In this document: in pieces, positions 37,924 through 44,855 of the stretch
Layout of the letters: every line of letters starts with the position of its first letter
Position numbering within the stretch: position 1 is the first letter of the stretch
IMG/VR virus record: IMGVR_UViG_3300025913_000377
Span: 1 to 48,172 of that record
Reading direction: 5' to 3' (one strand)
Source of the DNA: a virus
DNA length: 48,172 nt
Made by a program: the position numbers and the translations under genes
Notes under the pieces: generated by a model
Databases searched by the model: none
Seen by the model: only the letters and a program-made list of their open reading frames with translations
What the model was told of the DNA's origin: nothing

Positions 37924-38246
37924 GCCGCGACGTTCACCCCTACTGGCGCATCTTCGCCGAGGAAGTGCCCTGTGAATTGGGCATCACACTGACAGATGAT
38001 CAGGTCACGGCGCTTGCGCATGCCATTGAGGGGGCGGCCGAGAACCAATCGACCGGGTGTGGCTGGGATCACATTCCCAATCCCGACCGAGCGGAGATCG
38101 AACGCCTTGAGCGGCAATTGAAAGCCGTGCGGGCGGAGGCTGAAAATGCCGAAGACGTGTGGCGCAACGCCTTTGCGTTCATCGGCGGCGTTCGTCCTAG
38201 CGAACTGTATCGCGATGGCAATCGTATCAAGGTCGGAGGCTTCTGA
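37920..38246 (+). CDS. Phage hypothetical protein with coiled coil
   Basis: 108 residues from ATG 37920, overlapping the previous stop (ATGA). An N-terminal domain (WRIFAEEVPCELGITLTDDQ), a short Cys/Trp segment and a coiled coil (AEIERLERQLKAVRAEAENA). Not recognised, but similar layouts occur in many phage early proteins. Confidence 0.65.
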   Translation: MSRDVHPYWRIFAEEVPCELGITLTDDQVTALAHAIEGAAENQSTGCGWDHIPNPDRAEIERLERQLKAVRAEAENAEDVWRNAFAFIGGVRPSELYRDGNRIKVGGF

Positions 38247-38314
38247 TGGCCAGCCTTACCCCCTTCTTTGCGTCCGATCGGGCGCTCAACCGTGGATATG
38301 GGAGAGTGTTGTGA
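38246..38314 (+). CDS. 22-residue coupled mini-ORF
   Basis: ATG 38246 shares a base with the preceding stop and the stop overlaps the next GTG. The peptide MASLTPFFASDRALNRGYGR is followed by VL. It may be a real micropeptide or merely a translation-coupling element between its neighbours. Confidence 0.3.
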   Translation: MASLTPFFASDRALNRGYGRVL

Positions 38315-38487
38315 CCGATAAAGATTTCGTACGCGACGCGAGGAAGCGTTGGGACAAGATTCTCGATTACGCGAACGATCCGGCGAAAGACGGGACTGCC
38401 GCAGCAATCGCGATTGGCATGTGGGCGACGATGAATGTCGATCGCCTGCTTAAGATCGCTGCCACCAAAACCGAAGGCCGGTCATGA
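38311..38487 (+). CDS. Phage hypothetical small protein, GTG start
   Basis: 58 residues from GTG 38311 after GGGAGAG, in overlap with the preceding mini-ORF stop. Helical (RDARKRWDKILDYANDPAKD, IAIGMWATMNVDRLLKIA). The longer form of the frame runs through the upstream gene and is not needed. Confidence 0.55.
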   Translation: MTDKDFVRDARKRWDKILDYANDPAKDGTAAAIAIGMWATMNVDRLLKIAATKTEGRS

Positions 38488-38750
38488 TCCCCCTCCCCGA
38501 GATCAAGGTAACCGACAAGACCATTCCTGTTCTGGAAAGCTTGGGGGTGTGCCTGAATAGGATGATTGAACTTCAGATGCAGGCTTACCCGTCTGTTTGG
38601 TCTGATGCTGAGCGACGCGAGGAAGCGGAGAAGTTTCTTTATGGAGACTTGGCGAATGCGGCTGCGCCGCACCGCGCTGCCAGCCTTCGGCCTCAGCCTG
38701 CTTCGCAGTCTTCGCGGAGTGGCATCGACTTTCGCGGGGAGTTAGGCTGA
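38484..38750 (+). CDS. Phage hypothetical protein
   Basis: 88 residues. Helical middle (LNRMIELQMQAYPSVW, RREEAEKFLYGDLANAA) and a Ser/Arg/Gln-rich tail. It shares its last base with the HNH start. Unknown function. Confidence 0.6.
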   Translation: MIPLPEIKVTDKTIPVLESLGVCLNRMIELQMQAYPSVWSDAERREEAEKFLYGDLANAAAPHRAASLRPQPASQSSRSGIDFRGELG

Positions 38751-39394
38751 TGGCATCCCTCCCTATTCGCCGCCAGCAATTCGACGTGCAAGGGTTCGCG
38801 TCATGGTTGGCACGGAACGGCGCGGAGGTTGGCATCCCCACCAATCCCTATGAAGTAATCCGCTATCGCGCTTACGATCGGTCGGGCGCCAAAGCCGCGA
38901 CCCACATCGTCTATTCGAAGGAGAATGGACTTCTCAATTTCCAGGGTAGTTCGCGCGAGCACTACACCCTGTTCTCTAGCGGGTGCGATTTCCTCAGACC
39001 GCAAGCGCTTACGACGCCGACAGCGGTTGCGCCAAAGGCTGCCAAGCTGAGCAAAACCGCATTTGCGCGCGAGAAACTTTTGCAGCGCGACGGCGATGAA
39101 TGCTGGTTCTGTGGTCTGGCAATGGGCGACGATATCACCATCGAGCACTTAGTTCCCAAGTCTGCCGGCGGCGGCAACAAGCTTGCAAACTACGCCTTGG
39201 CCCATGCCCGCTGCAATCATCTAGCGGCCGACAAGCCGCTGATCGAGAAGATTGAACTGCGATCGGCAATGCGCGCCGCGTCAGTCGGTACCCACCCGGA
39301 GGGCCAAGACGGCGAAGCTGGCTTGGTACGTAGCATGGGTGGCGCGGTGGCGCAGCCAGACGCCCAAACCACCCCATCGGAGAACCCCTCATGA
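38750..39394 (+). CDS. HNH endonuclease with N-terminal accessory domain
   Basis: 214 residues. Residues 1-90 form an accessory domain (FDVQGFASWLARNGAEVG, YRAYDRSGAKAATHIVYSK). The HNH core at about 110-165 has RDGDECWFCGLAMG, ITIEHLVPKSAGGG and NYALAHARCNH, with the catalytic Glu-His and final Asn-His in place. The C-terminal tail repeats the PEGQD element of the first left-arm gene. Likely a DNA nuclease active early in infection. Confidence 0.82.
   Translation: MASLPIRRQQFDVQGFASWLARNGAEVGIPTNPYEVIRYRAYDRSGAKAATHIVYSKENGLLNFQGSSREHYTLFSSGCDFLRPQALTTPTAVAPKAAKLSKTAFAREKLLQRDGDECWFCGLAMGDDITIEHLVPKSAGGGNKLANYALAHARCNHLAADKPLIEKIELRSAMRAASVGTHPEGQDGEAGLVRSMGGAVAQPDAQTTPSENPS
39277..39310 (+). 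repeat. Copy 2 of the dispersed 34-bp repeat
   Basis: CGCGTCAGTCG, seven variable bases, CCCGGAGGGCCAAGAC, matching 1221-1254 with identical spacing. It lies near the 3' end of the HNH gene, in the same frame as copy 1 (ASV-x3-PEGQD). Confidence 0.85.
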
Positions 39395-39762
39395 CAACCA
39401 AGGTGATCCAAGCGGATAGGGAAGCTGCGGCAAAGCTTGCCGACTGGTTCGGCACGGAGCTGGGCATCGATGGCAATGATCTTGCCGCCATCCTCAATGG
39501 TGCGTGGGACGATGAGATTGATGATTTAGGCGCCATCGTTACCGCCTTCGCCTCTCATGCTGATCCGTTGAGAAGGGCTCTGGAGAAGATCGCGGAAGGC
39601 GATGAGCCTAGGCCGGTCGGAAAGTCGTGGTTCCCCGACAAGCGGGTCAGCAAGCACGACCAATGCACCCATGGTGTCTGGATGTACGAAACCTGCGGAA
39701 ACTGCATCGCAGACTTCGCTCTTGCCGCCCTTAGTAGTGGGGAGAACAACAATGGCGAGTAA
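39391..39762 (+). CDS. Phage hypothetical protein
   Basis: 123 residues. Helical, acidic N-terminus (AAAKLADWFGTELGIDGND) and a C-terminal part with two Cys (HGVWMYETCGNCIADFALAA) that could bind metal with His/Cys upstream (KHDQCTHG). Related helical early proteins are common in sphingomonad phages; function unknown. Confidence 0.65.
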   Translation: MTTKVIQADREAAAKLADWFGTELGIDGNDLAAILNGAWDDEIDDLGAIVTAFASHADPLRRALEKIAEGDEPRPVGKSWFPDKRVSKHDQCTHGVWMYETCGNCIADFALAALSSGENNNGE

Positions 39763-39877
39763 AGATCGGGCGATTGCCGCTTCGCGTCACCGCGTCACTC
39801 AGGCTTCGCCCCAAGCCGCTGCGCGTCTTGGCCATTCGGTGAGTACCGCATATCGCAATCAAGGAGACAATCTGTGA
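39752..39877 (+). CDS. 41-residue basic phage protein
   Basis: ATG 39752 lies in the end of the upstream gene after GGGGAG; the stop overlaps the GTG of the ERF gene. SRHRVTQASPQAAARLGHSV looks like a helix-turn segment with basic character. Likely a small accessory to the recombination genes. Confidence 0.5.
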   Translation: MASKDRAIAASRHRVTQASPQAAARLGHSVSTAYRNQGDNL

Positions 39878-40464
39878 TCGAGCAGAGTGAAAGCATCGCC
39901 GCGCTCTCGAAAGCCCTGACCCAGGTTCAGGGCAGCGTAGAGGGTGCGGTCAAGGGCAAGGTGAACCCTGCCTTCAAGTCCAAGTACGCCGATCTGACGA
40001 GCGTGTGGGAAGCCTGCCGCGAGCCGCTGGTGATGAACGGCCTGTCGGTCGTGCAATTCCCCGGCGAGATGATCGACAACCGCATGACGCTCACCACCCA
40101 GCTTTCGCACGAAAGCGGCGAATGGATGCGCTGCACGCTGTCGATCCCGCTCACCAAGGCGGACGCCCAAGGATACGGCTCGGCCGTCACCTATGCCCGC
40201 CGCTACGCCCTGGCTGCCGTTGTCGGCGTGTGCCCCGAGGATGACGACGGCAACGCCGCCAGCCGTGCCACGGCCCGGAATGATACCCGTAACGAGGATC
40301 GCATCACCGAAGCGCAGCGGGTCGAGCTTATGGCCCTTGCGGCGGGCAAAAACACCGACATGAAGGCGTTCTGCACCTTCTACAAAATCGACGCCCTGCC
40401 CGAGCTTCCCGCGTCGAAATACGCGCACGCCAAGGCCGCTCTGACCCGGAAGGAAGCGGCATGA
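39874..40464 (+). CDS. erf: ERF-family single-strand annealing protein
   Basis: 196 residues from GTG 39874 after AAGGAG. The ERF core is clear: LSKALTQVQGSVEGAVKGKV, NPAFKSKYADLTSVWEACRE, LSHESGEWMRCTLSIPLTK and QGYGSAVTYARRYALAAVVG. ERF proteins anneal complementary ssDNA in phage recombination and concatemer formation. The partner exonuclease gene follows with a 4-base overlap, forming a Red-like pair. Confidence 0.9.
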   Translation: MIEQSESIAALSKALTQVQGSVEGAVKGKVNPAFKSKYADLTSVWEACREPLVMNGLSVVQFPGEMIDNRMTLTTQLSHESGEWMRCTLSIPLTKADAQGYGSAVTYARRYALAAVVGVCPEDDDGNAASRATARNDTRNEDRITEAQRVELMALAAGKNTDMKAFCTFYKIDALPELPASKYAHAKAALTRKEAA

Positions 40465-41084
40465 TCGAACAGCGCACCGATGAATGGTTCGCGTCGCGCT
40501 GCGGCAAGGTGACCGCCAGCCGCATCGCCGACGTGATGGCCAAGACCAAGACCGGCTATGGCGCTGGCCGGGCGAACTACATGGCGCAGCTTGTGGCCGA
40601 GCGGCTAACTGGCGCGACGGAGCCCTGCTTCACCAATGCCGCGATGCAATGGGGCACGGAGAAGGAACCCGAGGCGCGCGAGTGCTATTCGTTCCATCGC
40701 GGCTTATCCGTGGTCGAGGAAGGCTTTGTCCCGCACCCGGTAATTGACATGGCCGGCGCGTCGCCAGACGGCCTGGTAGGCGATCACGGGCTCGTGGAAA
40801 TTAAGTGTCCTAACACGGCCACCCACATCGATACCCTGCTGGGCGCTGCGATCGATGACAAGTACATCAAGCAGATGCAGTTCCAGATGGCGTGCTGTGG
40901 TCGCAAATGGTGCGACTTCGCATCCTATGACCCCCGGCTTGGTGTCGAGATGCAATTGCACGTCCGCCGAGTGGAACGCGACGACGCACTGATTGCCGAG
41001 ATCGAGGAAGCAGTTGCCGCGTTTCTGGCTGAGCTTGACGACAAGGTCGCGCGCCTGACTGCCGAGTACCGGAAAGCAGCATGA
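40461..41084 (+). CDS. Lambda-exonuclease/YqaJ-type recombination nuclease
   Basis: 207 residues. TDEWFASRCGKVTASRIADV (RxGxxTAS block), NAAMQWGTEKEPEAREC, then AGASPDGLVGDHGLVEIKCP with catalytic Asp103, Glu113 and Lys115. It degrades the 5' strand of dsDNA ends, providing substrate for the ERF protein encoded just upstream. Confidence 0.92.
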   Translation: MIEQRTDEWFASRCGKVTASRIADVMAKTKTGYGAGRANYMAQLVAERLTGATEPCFTNAAMQWGTEKEPEARECYSFHRGLSVVEEGFVPHPVIDMAGASPDGLVGDHGLVEIKCPNTATHIDTLLGAAIDDKYIKQMQFQMACCGRKWCDFASYDPRLGVEMQLHVRRVERDDALIAEIEEAVAAFLAELDDKVARLTAEYRKAA

Positions 41085-41254
41085 CACTCCCAGAGCGCGC
41101 CCAAATCGCCACACAGACTCGCCAGAGTATGGCCAACGAACGCGCGGCCATTTTCCTGCGGATGCTTGACGATGGCATCAACCGGAAAACGGCGCTGTAC
41201 TATCTTGGCGTTAGCGACCGCACAGCGTCTCGCTACCGGCAGAGGGTGGGCTGA
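41081..41254 (+). CDS. 57-residue helix-turn-helix protein
   Basis: ATG 41081 overlaps the exonuclease stop; the TGATG end couples it to the next gene. Helical with an HTH-like end (DGINRKTALYYLGVSDRTAS followed by RYRQ). Possibly a DNA-binding accessory or regulator of this operon. Confidence 0.6.
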   Translation: MTLPERAQIATQTRQSMANERAAIFLRMLDDGINRKTALYYLGVSDRTASRYRQRVG

Positions 41255-41598
41255 TGCTCCCCCGCCGCATCCCCAAGCCTGCCAAGCGCGCTAGTCGTTG
41301 GCGTAGCCAGGCGCATTGCAACTTCGTGCGCTCGCATAGCTGTTCGTGGAACGGCTGTGACGGTCGCCCGATCGAGGTTGCACACGTCAGGCTCGGGAGC
41401 GGCGCTGGCATAGGCCAAAAGCCGGATGATTTTCTGACGGTAAGTCTGTGCCAGTTTCACCATGCCCAGCAACACCGCGTTGGCGAACAGACCTTTTGGA
41501 AGGGCTTTCCGATCGTGGATTTGATCGAAGAGTTCATCAAGGCGAGCCCGAAGCGGGCAGAGATTGAGCGCATCAGAAAGGAGCGCGAGAATGTCTGA
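41254..41598 (+). CDS. DUF968-like HNH-fold nuclease
   Basis: 114 residues. CSWNGCDGRPIEVAHVRLGS, GAGIGQKPDDFLTVSLCQFH and HHAQQHRVGEQTFW follow the DUF968 pattern (Cys pair, AHVR, G-x-G-x-K-x-D, C-x2-HH, H-x2-G). This family is related to HNH nucleases and is found next to phage recombination genes, where it likely processes DNA structures. Confidence 0.78.
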   Translation: MLPRRIPKPAKRASRWRSQAHCNFVRSHSCSWNGCDGRPIEVAHVRLGSGAGIGQKPDDFLTVSLCQFHHAQQHRVGEQTFWKGFPIVDLIEEFIKASPKRAEIERIRKERENV

Positions 41599-42028
41599 TC
41601 GCATCGCCCCGCTCCACTTCGCCAAGACGGTGCAGGGCTTTGTCCCGGTATCCGCTGCCGCCCGCGAGTTCCACGCCAAGACCAAGATCGGCCAGCGCGT
41701 GGAACTGAAAGGCCGGCGCCCGCGCAACGCCGCTCATCACCGCAAGCTGTTCGCGCTCCTGGCATTGCTGGCGGACAACCGGGACGAGTTCTCATCGGCT
41801 GATGACGCATTGCTCGGGCTTAAGGCCGTGCTTGGTTACGGGTCATGGAAGCTGCTGCATCCGAAGGCCGAACGTGAAGTGTTCGTGCCCGACAGCATCG
41901 CTTTCGAGAACATGGCGCAGGACGATTTTGAAGCATTCTACGAACAGGCGATCGCTGCCGTCCAACGTTGGTGGCTGCCGGTTGCCGACAACGATTTACG
42001 CGAAGCCATCGAAGCCTTCGCAGCATAG
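41591..42028 (+). CDS. DUF1367-like phage protein
   Basis: 145 residues from ATG 41591, overlapping the DUF968 gene by 8 bases. IGQRVELKGRRPRNAAHHRK and LFALLALLADNRDEFSSADD, then VFVPDSIAFENMAQDDFEAF resemble DUF1367, a family accompanying DUF968/NinB in lambdoid recombination regions. The function is unknown; a recombination accessory is inferred. Confidence 0.68.
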   Translation: MSDRIAPLHFAKTVQGFVPVSAAAREFHAKTKIGQRVELKGRRPRNAAHHRKLFALLALLADNRDEFSSADDALLGLKAVLGYGSWKLLHPKAEREVFVPDSIAFENMAQDDFEAFYEQAIAAVQRWWLPVADNDLREAIEAFAA

Positions 42029-42038
42029 GAGAAACGAC

Positions 42039-42293
42039 GTGGATTTGGAAACTGCAAAGCGCGCCCTTGATATCGAGATGGGGCCGAATGACGCCGACGC
42101 CTCAACCGTCCGCGACTACCTCAAGGAACTGTTGCTTACGGTTCTTATCGAAGAGGAATCGTTCAGCGGGAAGCGTCCGTTCGGCAATAGCGGATGGCAA
42201 TACGAATTGCTCGGCCCGATCGAGGCCGCCGGTATCGACTGCAACGACTCTGAGGCGCTGTTCGCCGACTTAGTGAACGCGCTGGCAGCATGA
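42039..42293 (+). CDS. Phage hypothetical small protein, GTG start
   Basis: 84 residues from GTG 42039 after AGGAGAAACGAC; the same frame upstream is a shadow of the DUF1367-like gene. Acidic helices (LETAKRALDIEMGPND, VRDYLKELLLTVLIEEESF). Not recognised. Confidence 0.6.
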   Translation: MDLETAKRALDIEMGPNDADASTVRDYLKELLLTVLIEEESFSGKRPFGNSGWQYELLGPIEAAGIDCNDSEALFADLVNALAA

Positions 42294-42688
42294 CTTCGAA
42301 GCGCAGCAATACCGCTAGCGCCAAGGGCCGGGATATCGCCCCCGGTGTTCCGGCCCAGAAAGGTAGTGTGATGGAAGAGGATATTGGGCGCGCCCTTCGG
42401 GAAGCTGCTCTAGTCGCTGACGCGACCGGAGCCGCAAGCGTCTCCGCCCATGCGGGTGACGATCAGCCGCGCTTGTACGTCATGACTGCCGTGAATGACA
42501 CTTGGTGTGTCTGGACCAAAAACGGCCGTCGCCCGAAACGTTTTCATGCCTCCCGTGAGGATGCTGAAACCGAAGCAGTTCGTCTGGCGAAGGTCGTGCC
42601 GGGGGCAAAGTTCCACGTCCTGCACATGGTGGCGAAATTCTGGGCGCACGAGGCTGGCCCAGCGATCGCCCAAGGAGACGCAGCATGA
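42290..42688 (+). CDS. Phage hypothetical protein, paralogous N-segment with the 36661 gene
   Basis: 132 residues from ATG 42290 (overlapping the previous stop) or 97 from ATG 42371 (MEEDIGRAL). The segment GRALREAALVADATGAASVS ... GDDQPRLYV corresponds to the N-terminus of the 36661-37125 protein. The rest (WCVWTKNGRRPKRFHASRED) is a small alpha/beta domain. Function unknown. Confidence 0.65.
   Translation: MTSKRSNTASAKGRDIAPGVPAQKGSVMEEDIGRALREAALVADATGAASVSAHAGDDQPRLYVMTAVNDTWCVWTKNGRRPKRFHASREDAETEAVRLAKVVPGAKFHVLHMVAKFWAHEAGPAIAQGDAA
42454..42472 (+). repeat. Copy 2 of the 19-bp repeat
   Basis: GGGTGACGATCAGCCGCGC matches 36750-36768 with one difference and is embedded in the longer region of similarity described for the two genes. 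Confidence 0.85.
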
Positions 42689-42849
42689 CCGCCCTCCATA
42701 CCCGCCTCCCCAACTTCGAGCATGAAGCCCGCGTCCTAGCAGTGCGCCGGCAGATGCTTGCCCTAGACCCGCTAGCCAATGAACGCTGGCTCCGTCGAGC
42801 AAAAGCATATCCCAGGTTACAGAGGATCAAGCGGAGGGCGGGGTTGTGA
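42685..42849 (+). CDS. 54-residue basic phage protein
   Basis: ATG 42685 after AAGGAGACGC, overlapping neighbours by 4 bases on each side. Strongly basic, helical (FEHEARVLAVRRQMLALDPL, RWLRRAKAYPRLQRIKRRAG). May bind nucleic acid; unassigned. Confidence 0.55.
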   Translation: MTALHTRLPNFEHEARVLAVRRQMLALDPLANERWLRRAKAYPRLQRIKRRAGL

Positions 42850-43193
42850 CAGAGGTTTGCCCGTTTTGCGAACTGTCCCAAATCGCCAGCCCTATCGTGG
42901 TTTACGGTAACGTGATGGTATTCACGCCGCTCAATCCAGTCGCGCCAGGCCACCGTCTGGTAGTGCCAAGGGAGCATGTTGCCGACTTCGCCGCTGACCC
43001 AAGGGTTTCCGCTGATGTAATGGCAGTAGCTTCCCTGCTGGCACATGAGGCGGGCGGTGCGTTCAACGTTATTACGTCGCGAGGCACTGAAGCTACGCAG
43101 TCGGTGATGCACCTTCACCTGCACCTCATTCCCCGGAGTGAAGGAGACGGGCTAAAGCTGCCCTGGACTACCCCCAAGGACATTCAGGGATGA
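42846..43193 (+). CDS. HIT-family nucleotide hydrolase
   Basis: 115 residues from GTG 42846. CPFCEL zinc pair at the N-terminus (Cys5, Cys8), VFTPLNPVAPGHRLVVPREH and the histidine triad HLHLHLIPR (His89, His91, His93). HIT proteins hydrolyse AMP-linked and dinucleotide compounds. A full-length member between recombination and integration genes of a phage is unusual; the substrate in this setting is unknown. Confidence 0.88.
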   Translation: MTEVCPFCELSQIASPIVVYGNVMVFTPLNPVAPGHRLVVPREHVADFAADPRVSADVMAVASLLAHEAGGAFNVITSRGTEATQSVMHLHLHLIPRSEGDGLKLPWTTPKDIQG

Positions 43194-43501
43194 CAGCGCC
43201 CGAGCGCGTCCTAATCGAAGGAGCGGCCCTTATTACAGGGCTGCCGGCGCGCACCTTGCAATTGATGAGCCAGCGGGGCGACATATGGGGCGCGGCCAAG
43301 CTCGGTCGTCGCTGGACCTACAACGAAGCGAGTTTACGCGCATGGCTGCGAGCACAAGAAGCGGCAAACGAGAACCGTCAAACCTCTACAAGCGGGGCGG
43401 CATTTACTATGCGCGTGTCGCCGTCGATGGGCGGGAGCAACGACAATCCCTTAAAACGCGCGATCGAGCGGAAGCTAAAAGGCGCCTCGACCAATGGCTG
43501 A
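43190..43501 (+). CDS. Excisionase-like MerR/AlpA-type HTH protein
   Basis: 103 residues. The first 60 form a MerR/Xis-type winged helix: LIEGAALITGLPARTLQLMS, then AKLGRRWTYNEASLRAWLRA. The tail from residue about 62 is Asn/Ser/Gly-rich and overlaps the integrase gene by 160 bases in another frame. The position directly before the integrase suggests a directionality factor. Confidence 0.7.
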   Translation: MTAPERVLIEGAALITGLPARTLQLMSQRGDIWGAAKLGRRWTYNEASLRAWLRAQEAANENRQTSTSGAAFTMRVSPSMGGSNDNPLKRAIERKLKGASTNG

Positions 43502-44367
43502 AAGGCAAGTCCCCCTACCATGGCACGATCCGGCATACCTGGCGCGAGGCCGGGGCTCTGTGGATCGACCAAGGGCAGTGGAAGCCCAAGACGCTCGCGG
43601 GGTACGTGAAGCTGCTTGGCGTGCTGGATGCCTATTTCGGCGACAAGTATTGGGATCAAATCGACAAGGCAGCGCTGCAGGGATTCATTCAGATGCGGCG
43701 CGATGCCGGGTCGGGTGTGGCCACTATCAACCGATATTTGTCGGTCGTGTCTGGCATCGCAGATACGGTGAAGGAACTACCCGGCTGGCCAGATGTGAAC
43801 CCGGTGGCGTTGCTTCCGAAGAAACCGCGCAAGGAGAAGCGCAACAGCTACGTGCGTCCCCCGATCGAGGATATCGAGGCCTATTTCGCGCGAATGCACG
43901 GCACCTTCCGGGATCTATGCCGTCTGTCCCTACTGACCGGAGCGCGAATGGACGAGCTGGCGACACTGAAAGCGGCGGACGCGCGCAACGGCCGATTGCA
44001 ACTATGGAAGACAAAGCACGAGTTTCGGGTAATCCCGCTGGACCCGGAGGCGCTGGAGATAGTCAACCGGCAACCGGATCATCGCTCCGGGTATCTGTTC
44101 GTGACGCGCAACGGCGACCGCTACAAACGTGTAACCGAGATGTGGCGCGAGGTCGTGCTCCGGGCACAGAAAATGGCACAGCTGAACGGGCGCACGCTCA
44201 CGAAGATGCGCTTCCACGATCTGCGGCACGAGTATGCCATACGATACCTGGAAAACGGCGGCTCGATCTACACGCTTCAAAAGCTTTTGGGGCACAGCAC
44301 GATCGGGCAGACCGAATGGTATCTCCGCTATCTTACGCCCGCCCAAGCGGAAGCGGCAAAAAGATAG
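43342..44367 (+). CDS. int: Tyrosine-recombinase integrase
   Basis: 341 residues from ATG 43342 (an in-frame start at 43285 lies deeper in the excisionase gene). Residues about 15-50 form the arm-binding domain (NLYKRGGIYYARVAVDGREQ), 60-160 the SAM-like core-binding domain, and the catalytic domain follows with Arg202 (LLTGARMDEL), Lys223 or 225 (WKTKHEF), His292/Arg295 (HDLRHEYA), His318 (LGHS) and Tyr327 (TEWYLRY). It recombines attP with the tRNA-Ser attB; the gene ends 102 bases before the right core. Confidence 0.94.
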   Translation: MAASTRSGKREPSNLYKRGGIYYARVAVDGREQRQSLKTRDRAEAKRRLDQWLKGKSPYHGTIRHTWREAGALWIDQGQWKPKTLAGYVKLLGVLDAYFGDKYWDQIDKAALQGFIQMRRDAGSGVATINRYLSVVSGIADTVKELPGWPDVNPVALLPKKPRKEKRNSYVRPPIEDIEAYFARMHGTFRDLCRLSLLTGARMDELATLKAADARNGRLQLWKTKHEFRVIPLDPEALEIVNRQPDHRSGYLFVTRNGDRYKRVTEMWREVVLRAQKMAQLNGRTLTKMRFHDLRHEYAIRYLENGGSIYTLQKLLGHSTIGQTEWYLRYLTPAQAEAAKR

Positions 44368-44388
44368 GCGGCACATTGAACGGCACAC

Positions 44389-44416
44389 TTGCAGCGGTTT
44401 CTGGATGTGCTATAGT
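44389..44416 (+). promoter_or_regulatory. Phage-borne promoter now driving tRNA-Ser
   Basis: TTGCAG (44389-44394), 16 bases, TATAGT (44411-44416), close to the housekeeping consensus. Transcription would start near 44423, about 22 bases before the mature tRNA 5' end at 44445. It lies inside the prophage, between integrase and core. In the excised phage the same promoter would read through attP into the left-arm genes. Confidence 0.7.
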
Positions 44417-44444
44417 CCGTTTCACGGCGGAAATCCGTGGGTTT

Positions 44445-44535
<91 letters not shown>

Positions 44536-44624
44536 CGACCAGCCTGATGCCCAGCCGCCGCGCCTAGACGCCCCCGCGCGAACTGCACCCATGTTTGGAT
44601 ACGGCTTCCCGTAATCTCTGGTAG

Positions 44625-44816
44625 CTAATCCGCTTGGGGAGCACCGCCCTCGCTGGCGAGCCTCCACCATGAGCCGGTTTCATCGCCCGATGCGAAGGGC
44701 GGATGATTGGCCCGAAGCTGCTCGGAAAGAAGCCGTTTTGTCTCGGCTGAGTGGCGCGCGGAAGACCGGGCGCGAAGAACGTGGAATTTAGAGATGGCGC
44801 GACCTGCCATTTTCAT
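44625..44816 (-). CDS. Doubtful host ORF
   Basis: 63 residues, basic N-terminal half (KFHVLRARSSARHSAETKR), no recognised family and no evident ribosome site. It is the only candidate in the 320-base stretch between tRNA-Ser and the amidase gene. It may be a remnant or chance ORF; otherwise I see nothing there apart from the amidase leader. Confidence 0.2.
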   Translation of the reverse strand: MKMAGRAISKFHVLRARSSARHSAETKRLLSEQLRANHPPFASGDETGSWWRLASEGGAPQAD

Positions 44817-44855
44817 GGTCTGCTGGATTCTGGATGGAAACCGGCGGGGGCTGAA

